Notes: generated by a model not told the origin, from the letters alone. A stretch of 64,000 nucleotides of DNA from CAZZEX01 sp964653285 (GCA_964653285.1 CAZZEX010000013.1:1-64000); one strand, 5' to 3'; counted from the stretch's first letter, positions 24,560-34,351 are shown. A program made the numbers and translations.

Positions 24560-25618
24560 ATGACGATGGAAGATGAATCCCCAGCCTACCTTCATCTCCA
24601 GGAAATAACCGAATATGGAACCGATACCCACCGGGGGAATTTACTGGGCATTCAGCCCTGTATGGTGCCGGTGGATTACGCTTCAGAGGAAACATTCTAT
24701 GCCAAGATTGATGATACCCTGAACGTAGCGCTTCGGAGAGACTGGTTCAACGAGAAAACGGTTGTTGTCTTTCCGGAGTACATTGGTACCTGGTTGGTCG
24801 CTGCAGGTGAGAAACAGCGCGTTTACCAGGCTGAAAACATTGAAAGCGCGATGCAAACGCTTGTGCTGAGCAACCTGATTCCTTTTGTCAAGGTACTGCT
24901 GTTCGCCAAAGCAAAAGACGTGGTAAAATATAGCCTATTTCGCATGAAGGCGACGCGAATGGCAGAGATTTACCACAATGTGTTCTCTGGACTGGCAAAA
25001 AAACACGCGGTGACGATTGTGGCCGGGTCAATTGTCCTTCCGTCACCTGAAGTAAGCAATGGAAAGTTGGCGATCGGCGATGGCGAGTTGTACAACGTCT
25101 CTGTAGTGTACAAACCGGGTGGTTCAGCGTATGAAGATGTCGTTCGGAAAGTCTTTCCCACTGAAGCCGAACTGCCTTTTACCACGCCGGCCTCCGCGAC
25201 AGAACTGCCTGTCTTTGATACACCCGCCGGAAGGCTGGGGGTGTTGATCTGTGCAGACTCCTGGTATCCTTCTACCTATGAAGTAATGCAAGCAAAGAAG
25301 GCTGGGCTTGTTGCCGTACCATCCTACCTGGCACCCGATTCCATCTGGCAAAAGCCTTGGCGGGGATACGACGGCGCGCCAGCGCCGGACGACGTAGACA
25401 CACACGACGTCAATCAGATCGCCGAAGGAGAGGCCTGGCTCAAATACGCTCTGGCAGGCAGGATGGCCAGAGCAGGGATAGGACAGGGCATCAATGTTTT
25501 CTTGCGCGGCAACCTCTGGGATTTGGGTTCAGATGGTCATACGATTGTTGTGAGGGGACGAACTGTCATAGAAGCAAAACACGTTGCCGGCGCTGCGATC
25601 ATAAATTCCTGGTTATGA
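24560..25618 (+). CDS. Carbon-nitrogen hydrolase (nitrilase superfamily)
   Basis: A 352-residue protein with the nitrilase-type catalytic triad: Glu in VVVFPEYIGTW, Lys in VVRKVFPTEAE and Cys in GVLICADSWYP. These enzymes hydrolyse nitriles or amides or transfer acyl groups; the substrate cannot be named. GGAGG lies 6 bases before the ATG at 24560; an in-frame TTG further upstream overlaps panE but lacks support. Base composition is visibly less GC-rich than in panE, suggesting a different origin or slower amelioration. Confidence 0.85.
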   Translation: MTMEDESPAYLHLQEITEYGTDTHRGNLLGIQPCMVPVDYASEETFYAKIDDTLNVALRRDWFNEKTVVVFPEYIGTWLVAAGEKQRVYQAENIESAMQTLVLSNLIPFVKVLLFAKAKDVVKYSLFRMKATRMAEIYHNVFSGLAKKHAVTIVAGSIVLPSPEVSNGKLAIGDGELYNVSVVYKPGGSAYEDVVRKVFPTEAELPFTTPASATELPVFDTPAGRLGVLICADSWYPSTYEVMQAKKAGLVAVPSYLAPDSIWQKPWRGYDGAPAPDDVDTHDVNQIAEGEAWLKYALAGRMARAGIGQGINVFLRGNLWDLGSDGHTIVVRGRTVIEAKHVAGAAIINSWL

Positions 25619-25676
25619 TAATGCCATGCCGATAACGTCAGGCATAATTTGTCCGCTCCCTGCGGCAGCCCCAAAA

Positions 25677-25711
25677 CCCTCTCGGAGGTTCCCCAACCTC
25701 CGAGAGGGTTC
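25677..25711. terminator. Bidirectional terminator hairpin
   Basis: AACCCTCTCGGAGGTT and its exact complement form a 16-bp stem around a 4-base loop between the convergent hydrolase and clpB genes. A TTTT follows on the minus (clpB) side. Confidence 0.85.
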
Positions 25712-25714
25712 GTT

Positions 25715-28291
25715 TCACGCCTTCTTAAACACAACTCGCCCGTCGTGGGCGTCCACCTGCACCGTGTCCTCCTCGGCGAACTCGCCTCGCAGCAGCGCCA
25801 GCGCCAACGGATCCTGCACTTCCCGCTGGATAACCCGCTTGAGCGGCCGCGCTCCATAGACCGGATCGTAGCCAGCGTCGGCCAGGTGCTGCCGGGCGGC
25901 ATCGGTCAATTCCAGCCCGATGCGACGCTCGGCCAGCAGGTCGCACAGGTGGCGCGTCTGGATATCCACTATCTCCAGCAAGTCCTCTTTCGTCAGGCTG
26001 CGGAAGAGGATGATCTCGTCAACGCGGTTCAGGAACTCGGGCCGGAAGGTGCGGTCCAGTTCCTCCATCACCCGCGCCCGTGCCTCCTCCGCACCCAACT
26101 CCTTGATCCAGCGGCTGCCGGCATTGCTGGTCATGATGACGATGGTGTTGGTAAAGTCCACTGTGCGCCCGTGACCGTCGGTCAGCCGCCCCTCGTCGAG
26201 CAACTGGAGCAGCGTGTTGAAAACCTCCGTGTGGGCTTTCTCGATCTCGTCGAAGAGGACCACGCTATAGGGCCGGCGGCGAACCGCCTCGGTCAGTTGG
26301 CCGCCCTCATCGTACCCCACGTAACCGGGCGGCGCGCCGATGAGACGGGAGACAGTGTGCCGCTCCTGGTACTCGCTCATGTCAATGCGCACCATCGCCT
26401 CCTCGGTGTCGAAGAGGAACTCGGCCAGCGCCCGGCCCAACTCGGTCTTGCCCACGCCCGTCGGCCCCAGGAAGATGAAACTGCCGATGGGCCGGTTGGG
26501 GTCCTGGAGCCCAGCGCGGGCGCGACGGACGGCGTTGGAGACGGCCCGCACCGCCTCGTCCTGGCCCACCACCCGCTGGTGGAGCGCGTCCTCCATCCGC
26601 AGCAGCTTCTCCATCTCCCCCTCCAGCAGTTTGGAGACGGGGATACCGGTCCACTCCGCCACCACCTCGGCCACGTCCTCAGAGCCGACCTCCTCCTTGA
26701 GCAACGGGTGATCGCCCTGCAACTGGCGCAGTTGCTCCTCCTGCTCCCGCAATTGCCCCTCCAGTTCGACGAGCGTGCCGTACTGCAACTCCGAGGCGCG
26801 GGCATAGTCCATCGCCCGCTGGGCCTCCTCGATCTGGTGGCGCACCTGCTCGCTCTGCTGCTTCGTGTCCTGGATCGCCTGGATGGCGGCCTTCTCCTGC
26901 TCCCAGCGGGTGCGCAGACCTCTGCTTTGCTCCCGCAGGTCGGCCAGTTCCTTCTCCAGTTTCTTCAATCGCCCCTTACTAGCCTTGTCTCTCTCCTTCT
27001 TCAACGCCTCCCGCTCAATCTCCAGTTGCATGATGCGCCGGTCCACCTCGTCCAGTTCGGCCGGCTTCGAGTCAATCTCCATCCGCAGCCGGGAGGCCGC
27101 CTCGTCAATCAGGTCAATCGCCTTGTCCGGCAGGTGCCGGTCGGCGATGTAGCGGTGGCTGAGCGTGGAGGCCGCGATGCAGGCCGCGTCCTGGATGCGC
27201 ACGCCGTGGTGCACCTCGTACCGCTCCTTGAGGCCACGCAGGATGCTGATCGTGTCCTCCACCGACGGCTCGTCCACGTACACCGGCTGGAACCGCCGCT
27301 CCAGCGCGGCGTCCTTCTCGATGTACTTGCGGTACTCGTCCAGCGTGGTCGCGCCGATGGCGTGCAGTTCGCCCCGCGCCAGCATCGGCTTGAGCATGTT
27401 GCTGGCGTCCATCGCGCCCTCAGCCGCACCCGCCCCAACGACGGTGTGCAACTCGTCAATAAACAGGATGACTTCGCCCGCCGCGTCGGTCACCTCCTTG
27501 AGCACCGCCTTCAGCCGCTCCTCGAACTCGCCCCGGTACTTGGCACCGGCGATCAGCGTGCCCATGTCGAGCACGACGACACGCCTGTTTTTCAACCCCT
27601 CGGGTACGTCGCCGCGCACAATGCGCTGGGCCAGCCCCTCGGCGATGGCGGTCTTGCCCACACCAGCGTCGCCCACCAGGACCGGGTTGTTCTTGGTGCG
27701 GCGGCTCAAAATCTGCATCACGCGCCGGACTTCGTCGTCCCGCCCGATGACGGGGTCCAGTTTCCCCTGCCGGGCCAGCGTGGTCAGGTCCCGCCCGTAC
27801 TTCTCAAGCGCCTGGTAGGTCGCCTCGGGGTGCTGGCTGGTGACCCGCTGGCTGCCACGGATACCAGTCAGGGCCCGCAGGACAGCGTCCTCGGTGATGC
27901 CATAGGCCGCCAGGAAGCGGGACGCCTCGCCTCCGTGGGCTCCGGTAAGCGCCAGCAGCAAGTGCTCGGTGCTGGCGTAGTCATCGCGCATACGGGCGGC
28001 CACCTTCTGCGCCTCGTCTAACGCGCGCGCCAGTTCACGCGAGAGTCCCACCTGCGTCGTTGCCCCATAGACTTTGGGCTTGCGCCCCAGTTCTCCCTCC
28101 AGTGCCTGCGCCATCTCGCCCGGATTGGCCTCTAACTTCTGGACGATCTGAGGCACGATGCCATCGGATTGGCGCAGGAGCACCAGCAGCACATGCCCCG
28201 GCTCAACCTGGCCGTGGCTGTACTCGCCCGCCAGCGATTGAGCGCCGATAATTGCTTCTTGCGCCTTTTGCGTGAATTTGTTTAGATCCAC
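25715..28291 (-). CDS. clpB: ATP-dependent disaggregase ClpB
   Basis: An 858-residue Hsp100 chaperone that threads aggregated proteins with DnaK help. Two N-terminal Clp repeats (about 6-145) lead to AAA-1 (GDAGVGKTAIAEGLAQR; IDELHTVVGAG), the coiled-coil middle domain (about 400-525) and AAA-2 (GPTGVGKTELGRALA; DEIEKAH). The pore loops (KYRGEFEERL, GYVGYDEGG) and C-terminal sensor (GARPLKR) are conserved, and the ending VVFKKA is typical. GTG at 28291 has GGGGGTGA at good spacing and gives the usual MDLNKFTQKAQEA start; a GTG three codons earlier overlaps that site. No CIRCE element is seen upstream. Confidence 0.96.
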   Translation of the reverse strand: MDLNKFTQKAQEAIIGAQSLAGEYSHGQVEPGHVLLVLLRQSDGIVPQIVQKLEANPGEMAQALEGELGRKPKVYGATTQVGLSRELARALDEAQKVAARMRDDYASTEHLLLALTGAHGGEASRFLAAYGITEDAVLRALTGIRGSQRVTSQHPEATYQALEKYGRDLTTLARQGKLDPVIGRDDEVRRVMQILSRRTKNNPVLVGDAGVGKTAIAEGLAQRIVRGDVPEGLKNRRVVVLDMGTLIAGAKYRGEFEERLKAVLKEVTDAAGEVILFIDELHTVVGAGAAEGAMDASNMLKPMLARGELHAIGATTLDEYRKYIEKDAALERRFQPVYVDEPSVEDTISILRGLKERYEVHHGVRIQDAACIAASTLSHRYIADRHLPDKAIDLIDEAASRLRMEIDSKPAELDEVDRRIMQLEIEREALKKERDKASKGRLKKLEKELADLREQSRGLRTRWEQEKAAIQAIQDTKQQSEQVRHQIEEAQRAMDYARASELQYGTLVELEGQLREQEEQLRQLQGDHPLLKEEVGSEDVAEVVAEWTGIPVSKLLEGEMEKLLRMEDALHQRVVGQDEAVRAVSNAVRRARAGLQDPNRPIGSFIFLGPTGVGKTELGRALAEFLFDTEEAMVRIDMSEYQERHTVSRLIGAPPGYVGYDEGGQLTEAVRRRPYSVVLFDEIEKAHTEVFNTLLQLLDEGRLTDGHGRTVDFTNTIVIMTSNAGSRWIKELGAEEARARVMEELDRTFRPEFLNRVDEIILFRSLTKEDLLEIVDIQTRHLCDLLAERRIGLELTDAARQHLADAGYDPVYGARPLKRVIQREVQDPLALALLRGEFAEEDTVQVDAHDGRVVFKKA

Positions 28292-28300
28292 AGTTGTCAC

Positions 28301-28611
28301 CCCCAGTATACTCGAAAACTACCGGAGGCCACCTGGGTGCCTCCGGCTGTACAGTCATCCGTATTGTACCGACTTCTCGTTAGAGAAACCATAGCGCAGC
28401 ATTGGATTTACATAAGAAAGTGGGGGCAGGACCAGGATACCAACTCCGTAGGGAACTTCGTTCCAATGAACAATGAGACAATGAACAATGAACAAAAGCG
28501 GCTCAACATTCTGAATGTTATTCACAATCCTGGGGCAATAATGACGTAGCGAGATATACGCCGGCCGCTGGACCTGCGGCAAGCGCAGTCCTGTTATCCC
28601 TGGGATCACGA
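28301..28611. other. Divergent intergenic region with heptamer-like repeats
   Basis: No gene is supported. The stretch holds the clpB leader hairpin and, at about 28464-28496, a degenerate CAATGAA-type repeat tract of 7- or 8-base units. The rest is featureless to me. Confidence 0.5.
28322..28346. promoter_or_regulatory. Inverted repeat upstream of clpB
   Basis: CCGGAGGC and GCCTCCGG are separated by 9 bases, about 31 bases before the clpB start. The hairpin would sit in the clpB leader RNA or act as an operator. It is not the CIRCE sequence. On the minus strand a short T run (TAGTTTT) follows it, so attenuation is possible. Confidence 0.45.
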
Positions 28612-28640
28612 TTGGTAAGTTCTCCCATCTGTGCTAAAAT
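28612..28640 (+). promoter_or_regulatory. Sigma-70-type promoter for the sensor kinase gene
   Basis: TTGGTA (28612-28617), a 17-base spacer and TAAAAT (28635-28640) lie about 44 bases before the chosen GTG. Confidence 0.6.
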
Positions 28641-28683
28641 AACGTCAGTGGGCGGGCATCAGGCATCGCGTGAGGTGAGCGAC

Positions 28684-31600
28684 GTGGGAGACGAGAACGA
28701 TCCCCAGACCCGTCAATACTCCCAAGGCGGAATGCCCCCGCAGGTGTGGGTTGTCACGGCCGTGTTCGCCGCGACAGTGCTTCTGCTGGCCGTCGCCGCT
28801 TTCCTGGGCTGGCACACAACGCAGTTCCCTTTCCCCGGCCTGTTCACTGAGCCAACGCTGGTCGTCAACGGGACGGGCGATCAAACCTGGCCTGGCTATG
28901 CCGCCGGGCTTCGCTACACTGATCATCTGGTCGCGCTCGACGGTCAGCCACTGGAAAGCACTACAGCGTTGATGCGCGCACTGTCTCGGCACGAGCCCGG
29001 CGACGTGGTCACGTTGACGGCACGGGGCAAGGACGGTACACTGCGCGACATCCAGGTGCGCCTGGGGCCCGTCCCCCTCAAGGCACTGACCAGTTTCTTC
29101 GTCCTCCCCTACGTCCTGGGGCTGATCTACCTGGGAATCGGCATTTGGGTCTTCCTGGCGCGGTGGCACGAACCGGCCGGGCGGGTGTTCGGGCTGCTAT
29201 GTGCGGTGATCGCGCTGAGTCTGGGCTTGGTGTTCGACCTTTATACCACGCACTGGTTCCCGCGCGTGTGGGTCACCGCCGTCTCTCTGATCGGCAGCGT
29301 TGGTATTCACCTGGCGCTGGTGTTCCCCCAGCGGGCACGGTTTCTCGATCGTGCTCCCGCGCTTCGTCATCTGGTTTACGTGCCGGGCGTGGCCATCGCC
29401 ATCATCAATCAATTCACTGTCTTGGATTTCGAAGCGCCCACAGCCTACTTCAACACCTGGTTGGCAGCGTTTATCTTCGCGAGCGCAAGCGTGGCTGTCC
29501 TTCTGGCGATGATGGTCTATCGAGGCCGTCGCTCTCAATCACCCATTGTTCAGGCTCAGGCACGTACTATCCTATGGGGCAGCCTGCTGGCCTTCGGCCC
29601 GATCGCGGCCTGGTTCATCGTCTTCCGTGTTATTGAGTGGGCTCTCCCTCCAGCACTCATCTTTCCCTGGTTAGTCCTATTTCCTCTCTCCACCGCCTAC
29701 GCCATCTTGCGCTATCGCCTGTTCGACATCAACCTGGTGGTCAGCCGGGGTGTCGTCTACGCACTGCTGGGCGTCACGGCAGTCGGGGTATACTTCCTGC
29801 TCCTCTATTTGACCGGCTTCGTGTCTGGCGTGGCGCTGCAGGCCGATCATCTCCTCGTACTTGGTATATTCGCTCTTTTGCTGGCGCTGCTCTTGAACCC
29901 GGCGCGTATACTCCTGCAGCACGTGATGGATCGAGTCTTCCTGCGCAAAGCGGTTGACCAGCGCCAGATAACGCACCGCTTCGTCAGCCGCCTGACCCAG
30001 ACCACGGGATTGCCATCGGTCCTGCAGGCTTTGGGTGAGACGCTGGAGGCGGGTTGGCGTTTGCAGTTCGCCGCGTTATTCCTGTACGATCCGCAACGTG
30101 CGCGCTATGTGCCTCATACCATTGGGGGCAGGCTGTTTCCACTCGTGACCTTCGCTCAGAAGAGCCCGCTCGCTCATTGGATGCTCCAGCGGCGCGAAAG
30201 TATCTACCTCTACCAGGATCGTCCCCTGCCTCCCGACCTGATGGTCGAGAGCGAACCCCTGGAGGCCCTGCGCTCTGCTCTCTTCATCCCAGTGCCGGGC
30301 CATGGCTGGGTGACGTTAGGCCCCAAGCGTGATGGCGCACCTTTCTCCCCAGACGACCTGGCCACGCTGGAGTCGCTCGGCTCCCAGGTAGCGGTGGCCC
30401 TGGAAAAAGCGTATCTCTTCAGTGACCTGGAGCGGAGGATGACGGAGGTAGATGTGCTGCGTTGGGTTGGGCAGGCGGTCAACTTCACGATGGACGTGGA
30501 CGACCTGATGGAATTGATCTATGCTCAGACCAGCCGCGTGCTCAATACCAGTAACTTCTACATCGCGTTGTACAACCGGGAGAAGGAGACCCTCTCACTC
30601 GCGTTCTACGTAGAGGAAGGCGAGCGACTATACAAGGACGACGAGTGGTCGGTGGAGACAGGCTTGACCGGCGAGATTGTCCGCACGGAGCGGCCTATTG
30701 TGACAGAAGATTACACTCAGGAATGTCTTCACCGGGGGATCAGGCCCGGAGGCCGACCAGGGCAGGCCTGGATGGGGGCCCCGCTCAACGCCGGCGACCA
30801 GGTCATCGGAGTGATGAACGTCTCCAGTTTCGACCCCGCCGTGACCTATTCCGACGAACAATTGCAGTTCTTCTCCGCTATTGCCGATCAGGCAGCCGCG
30901 ATCCTGGATAAGGCACGCCTCTATCGAGAGATGGAGGAGCGTGCCCAACAGTTGGCTGCCCTCAACGAGGTCGGCAGCGTCATCACTTCTACCTTGAACC
31001 TGCAGACGGTGCTGAACCTGATCATGGGCAAGGCAGTCGAACTTCTCCAGGCCGAGGCCGGGTCGTTGGTGCTGGTAGATCAGGACACTGGCGAACTGGT
31101 CTTCGAAGTGACCATTGGCCCAAGCTCTGCTGACCTGTTGGGCATGCGTCTTCCCCCTGATACCGGCATCGTGGGCGCAGTAGTACAGGAGGGCAAGCCG
31201 ATTATCATCAGGGACGCACAGACCGACCAACGTTGGTATCGGGAGCTCGATGACGAATTCATCACCCATTCTGTCATTGCCGTGCCGATGATCAGCCGCG
31301 GGCACGTTATCGGTGCGATTCAACTCCTCAATCGGCGTGACGGCGGGCCATTTGACGAGGACGACGAGCGACTGCTGACGGCGTTTGCAACCAATGCCGC
31401 TGTCTCCATTGAGAACGCCCGGCTGTTCACCCAAACCGATCAGGCCCTCGCCGCACGGGTGGAAGAACTCTCGATGATGCAGCGCATTGACCGGGAACTC
31501 AACGCTACCCTGGACTACAACCGGGTGATGAACCTGACGCTGGACTGGGCTTTGCGGATGACAGGGGCCAACGTAGGGCTCGTAGCTGTCATCGTGGAGA

Positions 31601-32685
31601 CCGAAGATGGTGTGCGCGGGCTACACTTCCTGGCTAATCAGGGCTATCCAGAGGAGTTGCTCGCTGCCCATAAGGAAGAGCCCTGGCCACTGGAACAGGG
31701 GATCATCGGGCGCGTGGCGCGGACCGGCAAATCTGAACTCGTGGGGGATGTGGAAAATGACCCCGATTACGGGCAGATAGTGCCGGGGATGGTGGCCCAA
31801 TTGACGGTGCCCATCCGGCGGGAGGAGCAGATCATCGGCGTCATCGCCCTGGAGTCCTCCCGACAGGGCTGTCTCGACCAGGAGTCGCTGGATTCCGTCA
31901 CCCGCTTGGCCGACCACGCAGCCATCGCTATTGAGAACGCTCGTCTCTTCGGGCAGGTGCGCCGTGCCAACGAGGCCAAGACTGAGTTCATCTCTCTCGT
32001 CTCCCACGAACTCAAGCAGCCGATGACCTCAATCAAAGGCTACACTGACTTGTTGGCCAAGGGAGCAGCCGGCGAACTGAACGTTACCCAGCGCGGCTTC
32101 CTCGAGACGGTACGGTCGAACGTGGATCGCATGAACAAGCTGGTCGGCGACCTGCTGGACATCTCGCGCATCGAGAGCGGCCGTATACGGCTGGAGTTTA
32201 GGGACGTGCCCATTAAGCAGGTGATCGAGGATGCGCTGCGAACGATCCGTGGGCAGATCGAAGCCAAGCAACAGACGCTGGAGGTAGACATCTCACCCGA
32301 CCTGCCACCCGTGAGGGGGGATCAAGACCGATTGGTGCAGATCCTGACTAACCTGGTGAGCAATGCCTACAAGTACACGTCCGAAGGGGGACATATCGCA
32401 GTTCACGCTCAAAAGTGGTCGGATGCGAGGGGAGCGGTGGAGGGGAACGGATTCATACAGTGTTCAGTGACCGACACCGGTATAGGAATCACGCCTGAAA
32501 ACCAGAAGCGCCTCTTCACCAAATACTTCCGTGCCGATGATCCTTCCGTGCGTAGCGTGGCCGGCACTGGGTTGGGGCTCGTCATCACCAAGAGTCTGGT
32601 GGAACTGCACGGCGGCGAAATCTGGGTCAAGAGCGAAATGGGCAAGGGCAGCACTTTCGCTTTTACTATCCCGGCCGCACAGTAG
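28684..32685 (+). CDS. PDZ - multi-TM - GAF array - histidine kinase
   Basis: A 1333-residue sensor. After the first membrane helix lies an outside PDZ-like domain (about 45-115, GLRYTDHLVALDGQPLES), then about nine hydrophobic helices (about 120-400). Four GAF domains follow (roughly 440-580, 605-750, 770-925, 945-1085), then a HisKA dimerisation helix with the phospho-accepting His near 1108 (FISLVSHELKQPM). The HATPase has N box LVSNAYKYT, DTGIGI, and GTGLGL. No receiver domain is attached and no response regulator is adjacent; free ones lie at 51.2-55.7 kb. I chose the GTG at 28684 because GAGGTGA precedes it; the frame is open to 28612. Ligands are unknown. It is a recognisable Chloroflexota architecture. 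Confidence 0.92.
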   Translation: MGDENDPQTRQYSQGGMPPQVWVVTAVFAATVLLLAVAAFLGWHTTQFPFPGLFTEPTLVVNGTGDQTWPGYAAGLRYTDHLVALDGQPLESTTALMRALSRHEPGDVVTLTARGKDGTLRDIQVRLGPVPLKALTSFFVLPYVLGLIYLGIGIWVFLARWHEPAGRVFGLLCAVIALSLGLVFDLYTTHWFPRVWVTAVSLIGSVGIHLALVFPQRARFLDRAPALRHLVYVPGVAIAIINQFTVLDFEAPTAYFNTWLAAFIFASASVAVLLAMMVYRGRRSQSPIVQAQARTILWGSLLAFGPIAAWFIVFRVIEWALPPALIFPWLVLFPLSTAYAILRYRLFDINLVVSRGVVYALLGVTAVGVYFLLLYLTGFVSGVALQADHLLVLGIFALLLALLLNPARILLQHVMDRVFLRKAVDQRQITHRFVSRLTQTTGLPSVLQALGETLEAGWRLQFAALFLYDPQRARYVPHTIGGRLFPLVTFAQKSPLAHWMLQRRESIYLYQDRPLPPDLMVESEPLEALRSALFIPVPGHGWVTLGPKRDGAPFSPDDLATLESLGSQVAVALEKAYLFSDLERRMTEVDVLRWVGQAVNFTMDVDDLMELIYAQTSRVLNTSNFYIALYNREKETLSLAFYVEEGERLYKDDEWSVETGLTGEIVRTERPIVTEDYTQECLHRGIRPGGRPGQAWMGAPLNAGDQVIGVMNVSSFDPAVTYSDEQLQFFSAIADQAAAILDKARLYREMEERAQQLAALNEVGSVITSTLNLQTVLNLIMGKAVELLQAEAGSLVLVDQDTGELVFEVTIGPSSADLLGMRLPPDTGIVGAVVQEGKPIIIRDAQTDQRWYRELDDEFITHSVIAVPMISRGHVIGAIQLLNRRDGGPFDEDDERLLTAFATNAAVSIENARLFTQTDQALAARVEELSMMQRIDRELNATLDYNRVMNLTLDWALRMTGANVGLVAVIVETEDGVRGLHFLANQGYPEELLAAHKEEPWPLEQGIIGRVARTGKSELVGDVENDPDYGQIVPGMVAQLTVPIRREEQIIGVIALESSRQGCLDQESLDSVTRLADHAAIAIENARLFGQVRRANEAKTEFISLVSHELKQPMTSIKGYTDLLAKGAAGELNVTQRGFLETVRSNVDRMNKLVGDLLDISRIESGRIRLEFRDVPIKQVIEDALRTIRGQIEAKQQTLEVDISPDLPPVRGDQDRLVQILTNLVSNAYKYTSEGGHIAVHAQKWSDARGAVEGNGFIQCSVTDTGIGITPENQKRLFTKYFRADDPSVRSVAGTGLGLVITKSLVELHGGEIWVKSEMGKGSTFAFTIPAAQ

Positions 32686-32741
32686 CATATAAGTAGACAA
32701 GGAGTCCCCCCTTAGTCCATTTGTATCCCTGTACCCTATGT

Positions 32742-33413
32742 CTACGGTTCCTTGAAACGAGCCTCCAATTGTTCTAGCAATTCCGCTGCCTCAACCAGTT
32801 TGTCCAGTGGGTTCTCCGTGCCTGCAAAATACCGATAGTCGCACGGCATCACGTCGAGCGTGCATACCAAGTCATTGTGGCGGTCTCGCACTGCTCCCTC
32901 GCTGACACCATAGAAAGCCGCGATCTCCCGTCGCTTCACCGGGCGTAAGTTGACTCTGCGCACTGTATAGTCGAGCGCTGCTGCCCAGGTCTCCGACTTG
33001 CGCACGATGAGCGACTTGCGCCCGAGGGCAATGCGATACTCCAGCCACATCTGAATGGCAGCACCGATCTCCTCAATGGGCATCCCTGCCGCGGCCATCT
33101 TATCAGTGAGCAATAATTCCACCTGGTCCATTCCGCTAGCAAAGAGTTGCTCAAACCGACCCGCTAGCGGTGAGTCAGGCTCCAGCCGCATGAAGTCGGC
33201 CAGCGCCCGCAAGGCCTGGTCGAAATCGCCGCTGCGCGCCAACACCCGTGCCAGGTAAAGCAGGTAATCCGGCTCATCGGGGACAAGACGAGCGGCCGAC
33301 TGGAAACACTTGATCGCTCGGTCAATATCCCATTCCTGGTAGGCCTGAAGGCCTTGCTCCTCGTACTTCTTGGCCTTGCTACAGTCTGTCATACTGGCCT
33401 GCTGCTTGGTCAT
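32742..33413 (-). CDS. TPR protein with TFIIB/cyclin-like helical domain
   Basis: A 223-residue protein. Residues of about 12-85 form two TPR-like helix pairs (YEEQGLQAYQEWDIDRAIKC; DYLLYLARVLARSGDFDQAL). Residues of about 112-185 look like the second cyclin fold of archaeal/eukaryotic TFIIB: LGRKSLIVRKSETWAAALDY, then RREIAAFYGVSEGAVRDRHN, where TFIIB has the ALYIA helix and TQREVAEVAGVTEVTIRNRY. A sequence-specific DNA-binding helix-turn-helix is likely. Related cyclin-like modules exist in bacteria (for example DUF6398), which is the alternative reading. The ATG at 33413 follows AAGGAG. Confidence 0.7.
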   Translation of the reverse strand: MTKQQASMTDCSKAKKYEEQGLQAYQEWDIDRAIKCFQSAARLVPDEPDYLLYLARVLARSGDFDQALRALADFMRLEPDSPLAGRFEQLFASGMDQVELLLTDKMAAAGMPIEEIGAAIQMWLEYRIALGRKSLIVRKSETWAAALDYTVRRVNLRPVKRREIAAFYGVSEGAVRDRHNDLVCTLDVMPCDYRYFAGTENPLDKLVEAAELLEQLEARFKEP

Positions 33414-33548
33414 CACACTTGCTCCTTCAACGAAGCCATGCATACCGACGGGCATGGATGTGCGAGGGTTACATGCCCTTGTATGATGATGAAGTAAGAG
33501 GGCCGATCTAACCTTCGCGAGGGTTTTCTCAGCCCGTACCTGAGGCTG

Positions 33549-33577
33549 ATTATAACATAGTCACCAAAGATGGGCAA
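33549..33577 (-). promoter_or_regulatory. Promoter for the TPR/cyclin-like gene
   Basis: On the minus strand TTGCCC (33572-33577), a 17-base spacer and a perfect TATAAT (33549-33554) lie about 135 bases upstream of the start. A plus-strand promoter lies back to back with it. Confidence 0.65.
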
Positions 33578-33587
33578 CGTCAGCCTT

Positions 33588-33614
33588 TTGCAAATCCCCT
33601 GCCCGTGTTATAAT
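33588..33614 (+). promoter_or_regulatory. Promoter for the lipoprotein/restriction-modification unit
   Basis: TTGCAA (33588-33593), a short 15-base spacer and a perfect TATAAT (33609-33614) lie 50 bases before the first lipoprotein start. Confidence 0.55.
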
Positions 33615-33663
33615 CTCGCCAGTTCTGCACGCCAGAGCACTTACGTGCAGGTAGGAGGCGATA

Positions 33664-34311
33664 ATGAGGAGACGTTGCCGTCGCCTGAAGTGTTGCTTGA
33701 TCGTGCTTGCACTGTTGTTGCTGGTCTGTGGCTGCACCACAGGCGACGATCAAGGGCCGCTTTTTCAGGATGACTTCGACAGCCCACGCAGTGGCTGGGG
33801 CACGGATCAGCGTGAGGGGCTCGAGCGCGGTTATGAGGAGAGCAAGTACTTCATCGAACTGCACAGCCCAAACTGGTTCGCCTGGGCTCATCCTGGCGTG
33901 CAGTTCGATGATGTGAGTGTGGAGATGGACGTCTATCCGGTTCCCGGCTCCCAGGACAGTCATTTTGGCGCCATCTGTCGCTATGTGGATGCGGATAATT
34001 TTTACTACTTTGGCATCAGCGCAGACGGTTACTACGCCATCTTCCGACGCGCGGACGGCGGCGACCTTGAAGTCCTCACCGGAGATGGCAGTGGAATGTC
34101 CCCCTCTTCCGCCATCAGGACGGGCGAGCAGACCAACCATGTCCTGGCGGTCTGCCAGGGGGACAAACTGAGCCTTTACATCAACGGCGAACTGGTGGAG
34201 ACAGTCACCGATGACACCTACACGCAGGGCGACGTGGGGCTCGGGGCTGGAAGTGGCCGGGAGGGGGACGTTCGTATCCAATTCGACAACTTCATCGTTA
34301 CCAGGCCGTAG
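33664..34311 (+). CDS. Lipoprotein with a single lectin-like (LamG/ConA-type) domain
   Basis: A 215-residue protein. The basic N-terminus (MRRRCRRLKCC), hydrophobic core and lipobox LLVCGC predict lipidation at about Cys24. The mature part is one copy of the beta-sandwich domain found twice in the kinase at 5999-8257: it opens LFQDDFDSPRSGW, has the mid motif ADGYYAIFRRADGG, and ends VRIQFDNFIVTRP. It is likely a surface carbohydrate- or ligand-binding protein; the specific ligand is unknown. GTAGGAGGCGATA precedes the ATG. The next gene is a diverged copy, so a tandem duplication is likely. Confidence 0.85.
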   Translation: MRRRCRRLKCCLIVLALLLLVCGCTTGDDQGPLFQDDFDSPRSGWGTDQREGLERGYEESKYFIELHSPNWFAWAHPGVQFDDVSVEMDVYPVPGSQDSHFGAICRYVDADNFYYFGISADGYYAIFRRADGGDLEVLTGDGSGMSPSSAIRTGEQTNHVLAVCQGDKLSLYINGELVETVTDDTYTQGDVGLGAGSGREGDVRIQFDNFIVTRP

Positions 34312-34351
34312 AAGGCGGATTGGAGAACAGCGGGTTGCAGGACAACGACGG

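Noticed and set aside
25724..28021. Long plus-strand open frame opposite clpB
   Set aside because: It is the antisense shadow of a conserved gene; its translation has no family signature.
28301..28420. CIRCE/HrcA operator upstream of clpB
   Set aside because: The inverted repeat there (CCGGAGGC/GCCTCCGG) does not match TTAGCACTC-N9-GAGTGCTAA.
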